Positions 55,949 through 64,000 of a stretch of DNA of 64,000 nt are shown one piece after another (positions within the stretch are counted from its first letter, which is position 1; the number at the start of each line of letters is the position of its first letter). A program made the position numbers and the translations under genes. Source of the DNA: Streptomyces sp. XY006 (GTDB taxonomy: Bacteria > Actinomycetota > Actinomycetes > Streptomycetales > Streptomycetaceae); the NCBI RefSeq assembly GCF_002237655.1, contig NZ_NOKT01000012.1, positions 124,001 to 188,000 of the forward strand. The letters are read 5' to 3'. The notes under the pieces are model-generated. The model did no database searches, was not told where the DNA came from, and was given only the letters and a program-made list of their open reading frames with translations.

Positions 55949-57388
55949 ATGAGGCCGACGCAGAGCGAACCGGGCGCAGGTGCCGCGTCCGCCGCCTGGG
56001 AGCTGCTGCTCCCCGCCGTGGCGGCACCGGCCCGCACGCGTGGCCGGTCCCTCCAGGCGGCGCTGCGCGAGGCGGTCCGCTCGGGCCGGCTGGCACCGGG
56101 CGCCCGGCTGCCGTCGAGCCGGGACCTCGCGGCCGACCTGGGAGTGTCCCGAGGGCTCGTCACGGAGGCGTACGAGCAGCTGACGGCGGAGGGTTATCTG
56201 CGCAGCGGCCGGGGCTCCGGGACCTGGGTGGGCGCGGCCGTGCGGGCCGCGCCGCCGCGCGCGCACGACCTCGCCCCGCGCGCGCCCGGCGCCCGCGCGG
56301 ACTTCGTGCCCGGGACGCCGGACCTGGCGCTCTTCCCGCGCACCGCGTGGGCGGCCGCGCAGCGCGGTGTGCTGGCGGAGCTGCCGCACCAGGAGCTGGG
56401 CTATCCGGATCCGCGCGGGCTGCCCCGGCTGCGCACCGCGCTGGCCGAACTGCTGGCCCGGCGGCGGGGCGTGGTGGCCGACCCGGAGCGGATCGTGGTG
56501 GTCTCCGGGGTCGCCCAGGCGACAACCCTGCTCGGTTTCGCGCTGCACGCGCGCGGGCTGCGCTCGGTCGGCGTCGAGGATCCCGGCAGCCCCCAGCACG
56601 ACACGCTGTACGCGGCCGCCGGGGTCGAGGCCGTGCCCGTGCCCGTGGACGAGGAGGGACTCGCCCTGGAGCCGCTGCGGGCGTCGGGCGTCCGGGCCGT
56701 GGTGACGACGCCGGCCCACCAGTTCCCCACCGGCATCGCCTACTCGGCCCGCCGCCGTGCCGCGCTGCTGGACTGGGCGCGGTCCGTGGACGGCATCGTC
56801 CTGGAGGACGACTACGACGGCGACTTCCGCTACGACCGCGCCCCCGTCGGCGCCCTCCAGGGACTCGACCCGGACCGCGTGGCCTACACGGGCTCGGTCA
56901 GCAAGTCGCTCGCCCCGGGCCTGCGGCTGGGCTGGCTGCTGGTGCCCCGGTCGTGGACGGACGACGTCGTCGAACGCAAACGCACCATGGATCTCGGCCA
57001 CCCGGCTCTGGACCAGGCCCTGTTCGCCCGTTTCCTGGAACGCGGCGACTACGACCGCCAGTTGCGCCGCTGCCAGCGCGCCTACCGCGAGCGGCGGGAC
57101 GCGCTGGCAGCGGCCCTGGACACGCACTTCCCCGGCTCCCGGGTGTCCGGGATCGCGGCGGGACTGCACGTCATCGCCACGCTGCCGCAGCGGTACGGCC
57201 CCGAGGAGCGGTTCCTCGCGCGCGTGGCGGCGGCCGGAGTGGCGGTGCGCCCGCTGTCGGCCTACGCCCACGCCCGCGGGGAGGACGCCGGGGCGAAGGA
57301 GATACGGCTGGTCCTGGGCTACGCGCACGTGCCGCCCGCCCGGATCGCCGAGGGCGTCCGGCTGATGGCGCAGGCCGCCACCGGCTGA
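55949..57388 (+). CDS. MocR/PdxR-type GntR regulator with aminotransferase domain
   Basis: 479-residue fusion: GntR HTH (about 35-100; LAPGARLPSSRDLAADLGVS, RGLVTEAYEQLTAEGYLRSG) and class I aminotransferase-like domain (about 130-475; GYPDPRGLPRLRTALAELLA, PGSPQHDTL, TTPAHQFPTGIAYSARRR, VLEDDYDGDFRYDR) with the PLP Lys in GSVSKSLAPGLRLGW. Such regulators often control vitamin B6 or amino-acid genes. ATG at 55949. No pdx genes are adjacent. PLP binding is likely since the key residues are intact. Confidence 0.92.
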   Translation: MRPTQSEPGAGAASAAWELLLPAVAAPARTRGRSLQAALREAVRSGRLAPGARLPSSRDLAADLGVSRGLVTEAYEQLTAEGYLRSGRGSGTWVGAAVRAAPPRAHDLAPRAPGARADFVPGTPDLALFPRTAWAAAQRGVLAELPHQELGYPDPRGLPRLRTALAELLARRRGVVADPERIVVVSGVAQATTLLGFALHARGLRSVGVEDPGSPQHDTLYAAAGVEAVPVPVDEEGLALEPLRASGVRAVVTTPAHQFPTGIAYSARRRAALLDWARSVDGIVLEDDYDGDFRYDRAPVGALQGLDPDRVAYTGSVSKSLAPGLRLGWLLVPRSWTDDVVERKRTMDLGHPALDQALFARFLERGDYDRQLRRCQRAYRERRDALAAALDTHFPGSRVSGIAAGLHVIATLPQRYGPEERFLARVAAAGVAVRPLSAYAHARGEDAGAKEIRLVLGYAHVPPARIAEGVRLMAQAATG

Positions 57389-57515
57389 CGCGGACGCCCC
57401 GCCGGGTTCCCTCACCCCGCGGCCGGTTGTTCACTTGGGGTTCGTGTGTGCGCTGCGGCGTGCCAGTAGGTGTGGTTCCGCACACTAGCCGGATCCCGTC
57501 CCTGGAGGCGTATCC

Positions 57516-59078
57516 ATGTCCCACCGTCCGTTCCCCGGGCGCCGTAGCGTCCTGCGCGGTTCCCTGGCCGCGTCGGCGGCCCTGTCCCTGCCCACCGCGC
57601 TCGGCGCGGCGCCCGCCTTCGCGCGCTCGGGCCGTCCCGGCGCGGCGTGGGGCGTCCAGACGGGAGACGTGACCCGCGACTCCGGGCTGGTGTGGGTGCG
57701 CTCCGACCGGCCGGCCCGGATGATCGTCGAGACGTCGGCCACCGAGTCGTTCCGCAACCCGCGCAGATGGCACGGCCCGCTGCTGGGTTCCGGCACGGAC
57801 TTCACCGGCACGACCCGGCTGCGCGGACTGCCGCCCGGCGAGCAGATCCACTACCGCGTGCTGCTCGCCGACCCGGACGACCCGCGCCGCACGGGCGAGC
57901 CGGTCACCGGCACCTTCCGCACGGCCTCCGTGAAGCGCCGCGACGGCGTGCGCTTCGTCTGGTCCGGCGATCTGGCCGGCCAGGGCTGGGGCATCAACCC
58001 GGAGTTCGGCGGCTACACCATCTACAACGCGATGGCCGCCCTGGACCCCGACTTCTTCCTGTGCAGCGGCGACAACATCTACGCCGACGGCCCGATCGGC
58101 GCGAGCGTGGCCCTGCCCGACGGCCGCACCTGGCGGAACATCACCACCGAGGAGAAGTCCAAGGTCGCCGAGACGCTCGCGGAGTTCCGCGGCAACTTCC
58201 GCTACAACCTGCTGGACGAGAACCTGCGCGCCTTCAACGCCCGGGTGCCGTCCATCATCCAGTGGGACGACCACGAGGTCACCAACAACTGGTACCCGGG
58301 CGAGATCCTCACCGACGCCCGTTACACCGAGAAGCGCGTCGACGTCCTGGCCGCCCGGGCCCGTCAGGCGTTCTCGGAGTACTTCCCGATCTCCACGCTG
58401 CGCCGCCCCGACGGCCGGGTCTACCGGGTGCAGCACCACGGCCCGCTGCTGGACGTCTTCGTCCTGGACATGCGCACCCACCGCAACGCCAACTCCCCCG
58501 GCACCCAGCCGGTCGACGCGCAGGGCATCCTGGGGCGCGAGCAACTGGACTGGCTCAAGCGCGAGCTGTCCCGCTCGCGGGCGGTGTGGAAGGTGATCGC
58601 CTCCGACATGCCGCTCGGCCTGATCGTGCCGGACGGCACGGACATCGAGGCCGTGGCGCAGGGCGACCCCGGCAAGCCGCTCGGCCGTGAACTGCAGATC
58701 GCCGAGGTGCTGCGGCACATCAAGCACCGGCGGATCACCGGCACGGTGTGGCTGACCGCCGACGTGCACCACACCTCGGCGCAGCACTACCAGCCGTCGA
58801 AGGCCGCCTTCACCGACTTCGAACCGTTCTGGGAGTTCGTCTCGGGCCCGCTCAACGCCGGTGCCTTCCCGGCCAGCGCGCTGGACGCCACCTTCGGCCC
58901 CGAGCGCGTGTTCGTGAAGGCCCCGGCCACCGCCAACGTCTCGCCCGCGGGCGGCTACCAGTTCTTCGGCGAGGTCGACATCGACGGCGGCAGCGGCGAG
59001 CTGACGGTGCGTCTGCGCGAGCAGGACGGCACCGTGTTGTACACCAAGGTCCTCCAGCCCGGCCGGGTCGGCCAGTAG
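57516..59078 (+). CDS. Secreted alkaline phosphatase/phosphodiesterase, PhoD-like
   Basis: 520-residue exported metallophosphatase. Tat-type signal PGRRSVLRGSLAASAALSLP with cleavage near AFARS. The N-terminal PhoD_N domain (about 40-140: GVQTGDVTRDSGLVWVRSD) is followed by the metallophosphatase domain: WSGDLAGQGWG, LCSGDNIYADGP, SIIQWDDHEVTNNWYPGE (metal ligands), LDMRTHRNANS, and VWLTADVHHTSAQHY. Family members hydrolyse phosphodiesters or phosphomonoesters with Ca/Fe cofactor. ATG at 57516 following TGGAGG. Likely responds to phosphate limitation, but no PHO box was identified. Confidence 0.93.
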   Translation: MSHRPFPGRRSVLRGSLAASAALSLPTALGAAPAFARSGRPGAAWGVQTGDVTRDSGLVWVRSDRPARMIVETSATESFRNPRRWHGPLLGSGTDFTGTTRLRGLPPGEQIHYRVLLADPDDPRRTGEPVTGTFRTASVKRRDGVRFVWSGDLAGQGWGINPEFGGYTIYNAMAALDPDFFLCSGDNIYADGPIGASVALPDGRTWRNITTEEKSKVAETLAEFRGNFRYNLLDENLRAFNARVPSIIQWDDHEVTNNWYPGEILTDARYTEKRVDVLAARARQAFSEYFPISTLRRPDGRVYRVQHHGPLLDVFVLDMRTHRNANSPGTQPVDAQGILGREQLDWLKRELSRSRAVWKVIASDMPLGLIVPDGTDIEAVAQGDPGKPLGRELQIAEVLRHIKHRRITGTVWLTADVHHTSAQHYQPSKAAFTDFEPFWEFVSGPLNAGAFPASALDATFGPERVFVKAPATANVSPAGGYQFFGEVDIDGGSGELTVRLREQDGTVLYTKVLQPGRVGQ

Positions 59079-59111
59079 GCACACAGCGCAACGTTTGAAG
59101 CGTCGACAATG

Positions 59112-59127
59112 GGGGGAAACTGCCCCC
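59112..59127 (+). terminator. Short G/C hairpin with T-run after phoD
   Basis: GGGGG (59112-59116), six-base loop, CCCCC (59123-59127), then TTT. 34 nt past the phosphatase stop. A weak five-pair stem, but in the right place. Confidence 0.4.
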
Positions 59128-59187
59128 TTTACCCCCTGGTCACAATGCGTTCTCGATCACGCAACACCGTTCCGTCACAGTGGGTGC

Positions 59188-60447
59188 ATGACGCGAGAAG
59201 TGACCCAAGTGCCGCACCGGAACGACGACTGCCGCCCCACCACCCCGTGGCAGCGGTTCGCGGAGGCGTTCCGGGCGCGGCGATCACGACGCCACGAACA
59301 CGCGCCGCCGACGAGTGATACCGAGTCCCCGGCACCGGAGCCGGTGCCGGGGGCGAACACGCTGTGGCGGATGCGGACCACGGTGAAGGACGAACCGGGA
59401 TCGCTGGCCGCCCTGTGCGCGGCCCTGGCCGGACACCGGGTCGACATCCTCAGTCTCCAGACGCATCCGCTGGCCGCGGGCACGGTGGACGAGTTCCTGC
59501 TGCGGGCCCCGGGCGAACTGCCGGCCTCCGCGATCATCACGGCGGTCTCGTCGGCCGGCGGCAGCGACACCTGGATCGAGCGGGCCGACGCGCACGACCT
59601 GGTGGACGCGCCGACCCGGGTCCTCTCCCTCGCCGCCCGCACCGCCCTGGACGCGGCCGAACTGCCGCTGGCGCTGCGCCAGTTGCTGGGCCGCTGCACC
59701 ATCCGCTCGCGGCCCGCGCCGGCCGGCGGCGTGCGCGGGCCGGGAGGGCTTCCCGTGGAGGGCGCCCTCGACGACACGGTGATGCGGCTGCGCGCCCCGG
59801 AGGGCGGAGTGATCACCGTCGAGCGGCCCTATCTGCCGTTCACGCCGACCGAGTTCGCCCGGGCCCGGGCCCTGGTCGAGCTGGACGCCCGGCTCGGCCC
59901 GCGCGTCCCGCGCGGCCGGGACGTGCTGACCCTCGCCGAGGGCAGCGACATCACCGTACGGCGGGCCGACCCGCGTGATCTCGAAGCGGCCAGGGCCATG
60001 CACGACCGGTGCTCGGCGCACACGCTGCGGCTGCGCTACCACGGCCCGGTCGGTGACGCGGACCGGTACCTCAACCACCTGCTGAGCCCGCGGTTCGGCC
60101 GCACCCTGGCCGTGCAGACGGCCTCCGGGCGGATCGTCGGGCTCGGTCACCTCCTGTGGGACGGGGACGAGACGGAGGTCGCGCTGCTCGTCGAGGACGC
60201 GTGGCAGCGGCGGGGTGTGGGCGCGGAGCTGCTGGGACGGCTGGTCGCGCTGGCCCGCGAAGCCGGGTGCGCGAGTGTGTACGCCGTGACGCAGGCGTCC
60301 AACACGGGGATGGTCGCCGCGATGCGGGGGCTCGGGTTGCCGCTCGACTACCAGGTCGAGGAGGGGACGCTGGTCATCACGGCGCGGCTGGACGAAGCCG
60401 TGGTGACGACCGGTGCGGAGGAGCTGGGGAGCGCCTCCGCATCGTAG
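59188..60447 (+). CDS. ACT domain - GNAT acetyltransferase fusion
   Basis: 419-residue protein. After a basic N-terminal segment (residues 1-55), an ACT-like domain follows (about 60-130; VKDEPGSLAALCAALAGHRV, DILSLQTHPLAAG), a linker with two short hydrophobic/Pro-rich stretches, and a C-terminal GNAT domain (about 255-410; ITVRRADPRDLEAARAMHDR, VEDAWQRRGVGAELLGRLVA, acetyl-CoA motif QRRGVGAEL). Possibly amino-acid-controlled acetylation of a protein or metabolite. ATG at 59188 lacks a good ribosome site. Convergent with the gamma-lyase gene. Confidence 0.85.
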   Translation: MTREVTQVPHRNDDCRPTTPWQRFAEAFRARRSRRHEHAPPTSDTESPAPEPVPGANTLWRMRTTVKDEPGSLAALCAALAGHRVDILSLQTHPLAAGTVDEFLLRAPGELPASAIITAVSSAGGSDTWIERADAHDLVDAPTRVLSLAARTALDAAELPLALRQLLGRCTIRSRPAPAGGVRGPGGLPVEGALDDTVMRLRAPEGGVITVERPYLPFTPTEFARARALVELDARLGPRVPRGRDVLTLAEGSDITVRRADPRDLEAARAMHDRCSAHTLRLRYHGPVGDADRYLNHLLSPRFGRTLAVQTASGRIVGLGHLLWDGDETEVALLVEDAWQRRGVGAELLGRLVALAREAGCASVYAVTQASNTGMVAAMRGLGLPLDYQVEEGTLVITARLDEAVVTTGAEELGSASAS

Positions 60448-60456
60448 GGGCGTGCC

Positions 60457-61674
60457 TCAGTGGGCGGGCGCGGGTGCGCGGTGGCCGGTCGCGCCGTTCC
60501 CCGCGCCCGTTTCGCAGCGCTTCAGGGCCTGGTCGAGATCCGACCAGAGGTCGTCCACGTCCTCCAGGCCCACGGACATGCGCAGCAGACGGTCGCCGAC
60601 ACCGGCTCCCCTGCGGTCCTCCGCGTCCACGATGCGGTGGCTGATGGACGCCGGGTGCTGGATGAGGGTGTCGACACTGCCGAGGCTCACCGCCGGGGTG
60701 ATCAGGCGGACCCCGGCGATGACCTCGTGCGGGTCGCCGTGGACCTCGAAGGCGACCATGGCGCCGCCGATGCGGGGGTAGTGCACGCGGGCCACGCGCG
60801 GGTCGGCGGTGAGACGGCGGGCGAGTTCGGCCGCCGTGGCGGAGGCGGCCCGCACCCGGACGGGCAGGGTGGACAGGCCCCGCAGCAGCAGATAGCCGGC
60901 CAGCGGGTGCAGCACCCCGCCCGTCGCGAACCGCACCTGCCGCAGCCGGCCCGCGAACTCCTCGTCACACGCGACCACGCCGGCCAGCACGTCCCCGTGC
61001 CCGCCGAGGTACTTGGTGGCGCTGTGCAGCACAAGACGCGCCCCCTGCTCCGCCGGGCGCTGGAGCACCGGCGTGGCGAAGGTGTTGTCCACCAGCAGCG
61101 GCACCGAGCCGCAGGCGTGCGCCACGGCCCGCAGGTCGACCTCGGCCAGGGTCGGGTTGGCCGGGGACTCGACCAGGACCAGACCGGTGTCCGGGCGCAG
61201 CGCGTCGGCGACACCGGCCGGGTCGGTCCAGGTGACCTCGGAGCCCAGCAGCCCCGCGGTCAGCAGATGGTCGCTGCAGCCGTACAGGGGTCGTACGGCG
61301 ACGACGTGGCGCAGGCCCATCGAGCCGCGCACGAGGAGGACGGCGCTCAGCGCGGCCATGCCGCTGGCGAAGGCGACCGCCGCCTCGGTGCCCTCCAGGC
61401 GGGCCAGCGCGGTCTCGAAGCGGGCGACGGTCGGGTTGCCCAGCCGTCCGTACACCGGCGGGCCGTCCGGCTCGGCACCGGTGGCGGCGAAGGCGTCGAT
61501 GCGGGCGGCCTCGCCGCGGCTGTCGTACGAGGGGTAGGTGGTGGACAGGTCGATCGGCGGGGCGTGCAGGCCCTGCCGGGCCAGGTCGTCCCGCCCGGCG
61601 TGCACGGCCTCGGTGGCGAGTGCTCGGGGTGCGGTGCGTACGTCGTCGTGCGCGTCCATGCTCGCTGTGTCCAT
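60457..61674 (-). CDS. Cys/Met metabolism PLP enzyme, methionine gamma-lyase-like
   Basis: 405-residue MetB/MetC-family enzyme. PLP Lys221 in HSATKYLGGHGDVL, the Tyr/Arg pair in VYGRLGNPTV, SGMAALSAVLL, and VDNTFATPVLQ. The active-site tetrad PLYGCSDHL has Cys133 where methionine gamma-lyases have their special Cys and cystathionine enzymes have Gly, suggesting a gamma-lyase. ATG at 61674 (a second ATG follows at 61659). The C-terminal residues GNGATGHRAPAPAH are encoded by a repeat-family sequence. Divergent from an Lrp-type regulator, probably its control gene. Confidence 0.9.
   Translation of the reverse strand: MDTASMDAHDDVRTAPRALATEAVHAGRDDLARQGLHAPPIDLSTTYPSYDSRGEAARIDAFAATGAEPDGPPVYGRLGNPTVARFETALARLEGTEAAVAFASGMAALSAVLLVRGSMGLRHVVAVRPLYGCSDHLLTAGLLGSEVTWTDPAGVADALRPDTGLVLVESPANPTLAEVDLRAVAHACGSVPLLVDNTFATPVLQRPAEQGARLVLHSATKYLGGHGDVLAGVVACDEEFAGRLRQVRFATGGVLHPLAGYLLLRGLSTLPVRVRAASATAAELARRLTADPRVARVHYPRIGGAMVAFEVHGDPHEVIAGVRLITPAVSLGSVDTLIQHPASISHRIVDAEDRRGAGVGDRLLRMSVGLEDVDDLWSDLDQALKRCETGAGNGATGHRAPAPAH
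60485..60509. repeat. Copy of the GC-rich repeat family inside the gamma-lyase C-terminus
   Basis: CCGGTCGCGCCGTTCCCCGC and following CGCCCG resemble the left arm of the 20100-20140 element (GGTCGCGCAGGTCCCCGCGCCC). Here it lies within the last codons of the gamma-lyase gene, extending its C-terminus. Confidence 0.5.
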
Positions 61675-61733
61675 GACGGCAGGGTGAACACCGGACGGGT
61701 TCTCCGGGCCGGACCCCGTGCTACGTTCGGCCG

Positions 61734-62225
61734 ATGGCCGAATCTGTCGTACTGGACCCGGTGGACCTCCATCTGCTGCGGCTGCTGCAGAACGACGCCC
61801 GGGCGACGTACCGGGACCTCGCCGCGCAGGTCGGGGTGGCGCCGTCGACGTGCCTGGACCGGGTGGCCCGGCTGCGCCGCTCGGGGGTGATCCTGGGGCA
61901 CCGGCTGGAGCTGGATCCGGCCAAGCTGGGGCGTGGCCTGGAGGCCCTGCTGTCGGTGCAGGTCAGACCGCACCGGCGGGAGCTGGTCGGGCCGTTCGTG
62001 GAGCGGATCCGGTTGCTGCCGGAGTCGCGGACCGTCTTCCATCTGACCGGCCCGGACGACTACCTGGTCCATGTCGCGGTCGCCGACATGGCCGATCTGC
62101 AGCGGCTCGTGCTGGACGAGTTCACGGCGCGGCGGGAGGTGGCGCGGGTGGAGACCCGGCTGATCTTCCAGCAGTGGGAGTGCGGGCCGCTGCTGCCGCC
62201 TTCGCCCACGGCTCAATCCGCGTGA
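61734..62225 (+). CDS. Lrp/AsnC family regulator of the gamma-lyase region
   Basis: 163-residue regulator: winged HTH (about 10-60; LDPVDLHLLRLLQNDARATY, VGVAPSTCLDRVARLRRSG) and RAM domain (about 75-150). ATG at 61734. Divergent from the gamma-lyase gene with 59 bp between the starts. This arrangement is typical for an amino-acid-responsive activator of an adjacent sulfur-amino-acid degradation gene (Lrp/YbaO-type). It ends 31 bp before the DUF885 gene. Confidence 0.93.
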   Translation: MAESVVLDPVDLHLLRLLQNDARATYRDLAAQVGVAPSTCLDRVARLRRSGVILGHRLELDPAKLGRGLEALLSVQVRPHRRELVGPFVERIRLLPESRTVFHLTGPDDYLVHVAVADMADLQRLVLDEFTARREVARVETRLIFQQWECGPLLPPSPTAQSA

Positions 62226-62256
62226 CGTGCGCGGTGCGCCGTACGAGGATGGCCGC

Positions 62257-63948
62257 ATGTCTGAGATCAAGAGCCCGCTGCCCCGTCAGGTCGCCGACGC
62301 GTATGTCGACGAGCTGATCGCCCTCGACCCCATCACCGGCACGTTCCTCGGCGCGCCGGAGAGTTCCAGCAGGCTGCCCGACACCTCCCCCGCGGGCCAG
62401 GAGGCGCTCGCGGAGCTGGCCCGCCGGACGCTGGCCCGGCTGGACGAGGCCGAGCGGCTGCCCGGCGCCGACAGCGACATCGAGCGCCGCTGCGCCCGGC
62501 TGCTGCGTGAGCGGCTCACCGCCGAACTGGCCGTGCACGAGGCCGACGAGAGCCTGCGCTCGGTCAGCAACCTCAGCTCCATCGCCCACGCGGTGCGCCA
62601 GGTGTTCACCGTGACGCCGGCGCAGACGGAGCAGGACTGGACGGCGATCGCCGAGCGGCTGCGCGGGGTCCCGGCCGCCCTGGAGGGCTACCGGGAGTCC
62701 CTGGCGCTCGGTCTGGAGCGCAAGCTGTACGCGGGGCCCCGTGCCACGGCCACGTTCGTGGAGCAGCTCGGCGAGTGGGCGGACGCGGACGGGCAGGGCC
62801 ACGGCTGGTTCGAGCAGTACGCGGCGGCCGGACCCGAGTCGCTGCGGACGGAGCTGGACTCGGCGGCCCGCGCGGCCACCGGGGCCGTGGTGGAGCTGCG
62901 GGACTGGATGCGGGACGTGTACGCGCCGGCGATCGAGGGCGCGCCGGACGTGGTCGGCCGGGAGCGGTACGCGCGCTGGGTGCGGTACTTCAACGGCACG
63001 GACCTCGACCTGGACGAGGCGTACGCCTACGGCTGGTCCGAGTACCACCGCCTTCTCGGCGAGATGAAGGCCGAGGCGGAGAAGATCCTGCCGGGCGCGG
63101 CCACGCCGTGGGTGGCCCTGGCCCACCTCGACGAGCACGGGACGCACATCGAGGGCGTCGACGAGGTGCGCGACTGGCTGCAGGGCCTGATGGACGAGGC
63201 GATGGACGCGCTGGACGGCACGCACTTCGACCTGGCCGAGCGGGTGCGCCGGGTGGAGTCGCGCATCGCGCCTCCGGGGAGCGCCGCGGCCCCCTACTAC
63301 ACGCCGCCGTCGGACGACTTCTCCCGGCCGGGCTGCACCTGGCTGCCGACCATGGGCAAGGACCGCTTCCCGGTCTACGACCTGGTGTCGACCTGGTACC
63401 ACGAGGGCGTGCCCGGCCATCACCTGCAGCTGGCGCAGTGGAAGCACGTGGCGCAGGACCTGTCCCGCTACCAGGCGAGCGTCGGCATGGTGAGCGCCAA
63501 CGCCGAGGGCTGGGCCCTGTACGCGGAGCGGCTCATGGACGAGCTGGGCTTCCTGACCGACGCCGAGCGCCGGCTGGGCTATCTGGACGCCCAGATGATG
63601 CGGGCCGTACGCGTGATCATCGACATCGGCATGCACCTGGAGCTGACGATCCCGGACGACTCGCCCTTCCACCCCGGGGAGCCCTGGACGCCCGAGCTGG
63701 CGCAGGAGTTCTTCGGCGCGCACAGCAGCCGGCCGGCGGACTTCGTCGAGAGCGAGCTGACGCGCTACCTGTCGATGCCGGGCCAGGCCATCGGCTACAA
63801 GCTCGGCGAGCGGGCCTGGCTGCTGGGCCGCGAGAAGGCCCGCGAGCGCCACGGCGACGCCTTCGACCCGAAGGCGTGGCACATGGCGGCGCTGTCCCAG
63901 GGCTCACTGGGGCTGGACGACCTGGTGGACGAGCTGTCGCAGCTGTAG
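62257..63948 (+). CDS. DUF885 family metallopeptidase-like protein
   Basis: 563-residue protein of the DUF885 family, thought to be zinc peptidases. The metal motif is TWYHEGVPGHHLQLAQ (HExxxxH-like), with a downstream SANAEGWALYAERLMDELGF containing the third ligand Glu. Long helical N-terminal half (residues 1-330). The C-terminal YLSMPGQAIGYKLGE segment is also typical. ATG at 62257 chosen over an in-frame start 30 bases upstream, because the residues before it are non-conserved Arg/Pro. No signal peptide, so cytoplasmic. Substrate unknown. Confidence 0.88.
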   Translation: MSEIKSPLPRQVADAYVDELIALDPITGTFLGAPESSSRLPDTSPAGQEALAELARRTLARLDEAERLPGADSDIERRCARLLRERLTAELAVHEADESLRSVSNLSSIAHAVRQVFTVTPAQTEQDWTAIAERLRGVPAALEGYRESLALGLERKLYAGPRATATFVEQLGEWADADGQGHGWFEQYAAAGPESLRTELDSAARAATGAVVELRDWMRDVYAPAIEGAPDVVGRERYARWVRYFNGTDLDLDEAYAYGWSEYHRLLGEMKAEAEKILPGAATPWVALAHLDEHGTHIEGVDEVRDWLQGLMDEAMDALDGTHFDLAERVRRVESRIAPPGSAAAPYYTPPSDDFSRPGCTWLPTMGKDRFPVYDLVSTWYHEGVPGHHLQLAQWKHVAQDLSRYQASVGMVSANAEGWALYAERLMDELGFLTDAERRLGYLDAQMMRAVRVIIDIGMHLELTIPDDSPFHPGEPWTPELAQEFFGAHSSRPADFVESELTRYLSMPGQAIGYKLGERAWLLGREKARERHGDAFDPKAWHMAALSQGSLGLDDLVDELSQL

Positions 63949-64000
63949 CGGTCCCGCCGGTGCTCCCGGGGCCGCGTCACCGGGCGGGTGCCGGTCCGTC

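Overview
The window is a 64 kb piece of a high-GC actinobacterial chromosome, almost certainly Streptomyces. Support comes from the strong GC bias at third codon positions, the GTG/TTG starts, the many 4-nt stop/start overlaps, WhiJ-type XRE/DUF397 genes, a rare TTA codon, a c-di-AMP riboswitch ahead of a cell-wall hydrolase, and numerous SpoIIE/RsbW-like regulators. No rRNA, tRNA, CRISPR array, prophage or insertion sequence was seen. Most of the content is ordinary core-chromosome housekeeping and regulation.

Layout. 1-3.9 kb: the end of murT, gatD (lipid II amidation), pfkA, a CtaG-like oxidase assembly factor and a small membrane protein. 3.9-8.0 kb (minus): a tightly coupled LytTR regulator - DUF485 - solute:sodium symporter - LytS kinase operon. 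8.1-10.8 kb: Lrp/AsnC regulator, dimethylargininase and ornithine aminotransferase. 11-14.7 kb: two PP2C/SpoIIE phosphatases, one with a fused RsbW-like ATPase. 14.7-18.4 kb: RpiB-like isomerase, PlsC acyltransferase, a decayed NAD-epimerase pseudogene and a secreted tripeptidyl aminopeptidase. 18.5-23.2 kb (minus): the complete urease operon ureABCFGD. 23.3-25.1 kb: a TetR/membrane protein divergent pair. 25.2-26.6 kb: orphan Phd/YefM antitoxin facing a catalytically degenerate ClpP-like gene. 26.9-27.6 kb: c-di-AMP riboswitch and NlpC/P60 hydrolase. 28.3-30.1 kb: RsbW-like ATPase, XRE regulator and DUF397 cluster. 30.1-34.6 kb: biotin genes bioF and bioBAD. 34.6-37.2 kb: class A beta-lactamase, EEP-family protein and methyltransferase. 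37.2-37.9 kb: RHH antitoxin/Doc-like pair. 38-41.4 kb: MacB-type ABC exporter. 42-44.4 kb: two CNNM/CorC-type membrane proteins behind a possible leader peptide. 44.5-47.4 kb: SGNH hydrolase, purB and a Mug-type glycosylase. 48-51.7 kb: ABC-2 transporter with divergent NarL-type two-component system. 51.8-55.9 kb: ROK regulator, HutC/GntR regulator, ECF41 sigma factor and alpha/beta hydrolase. 55.9-64 kb: MocR regulator, PhoD phosphatase, ACT-GNAT protein, methionine gamma-lyase-like enzyme with Lrp regulator, and a DUF885 protein.

How genes work together. MurT/GatD amidate the D-Glu residue of lipid II. The LytS/LytTR pair probably controls the symporter it is cotranscribed with. The urease set carries its three structural subunits and the accessory proteins UreF, UreG and UreD. 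BioF, BioA, BioD and BioB make biotin from pimeloyl-ACP. The most unusual items are the ClpP-like protein lacking catalytic Ser and His, the proposed YefM-type operator beside it, the TTA-containing XRE gene with an AT-rich palindrome in its promoter, a DasR-like palindrome overlapping a good promoter ahead of the gntR gene, an isolated perfect 17-bp TetR-type palindrome ahead of plsC, and a proline/arginine-rich upstream ORF overlapping the CorC-type gene.
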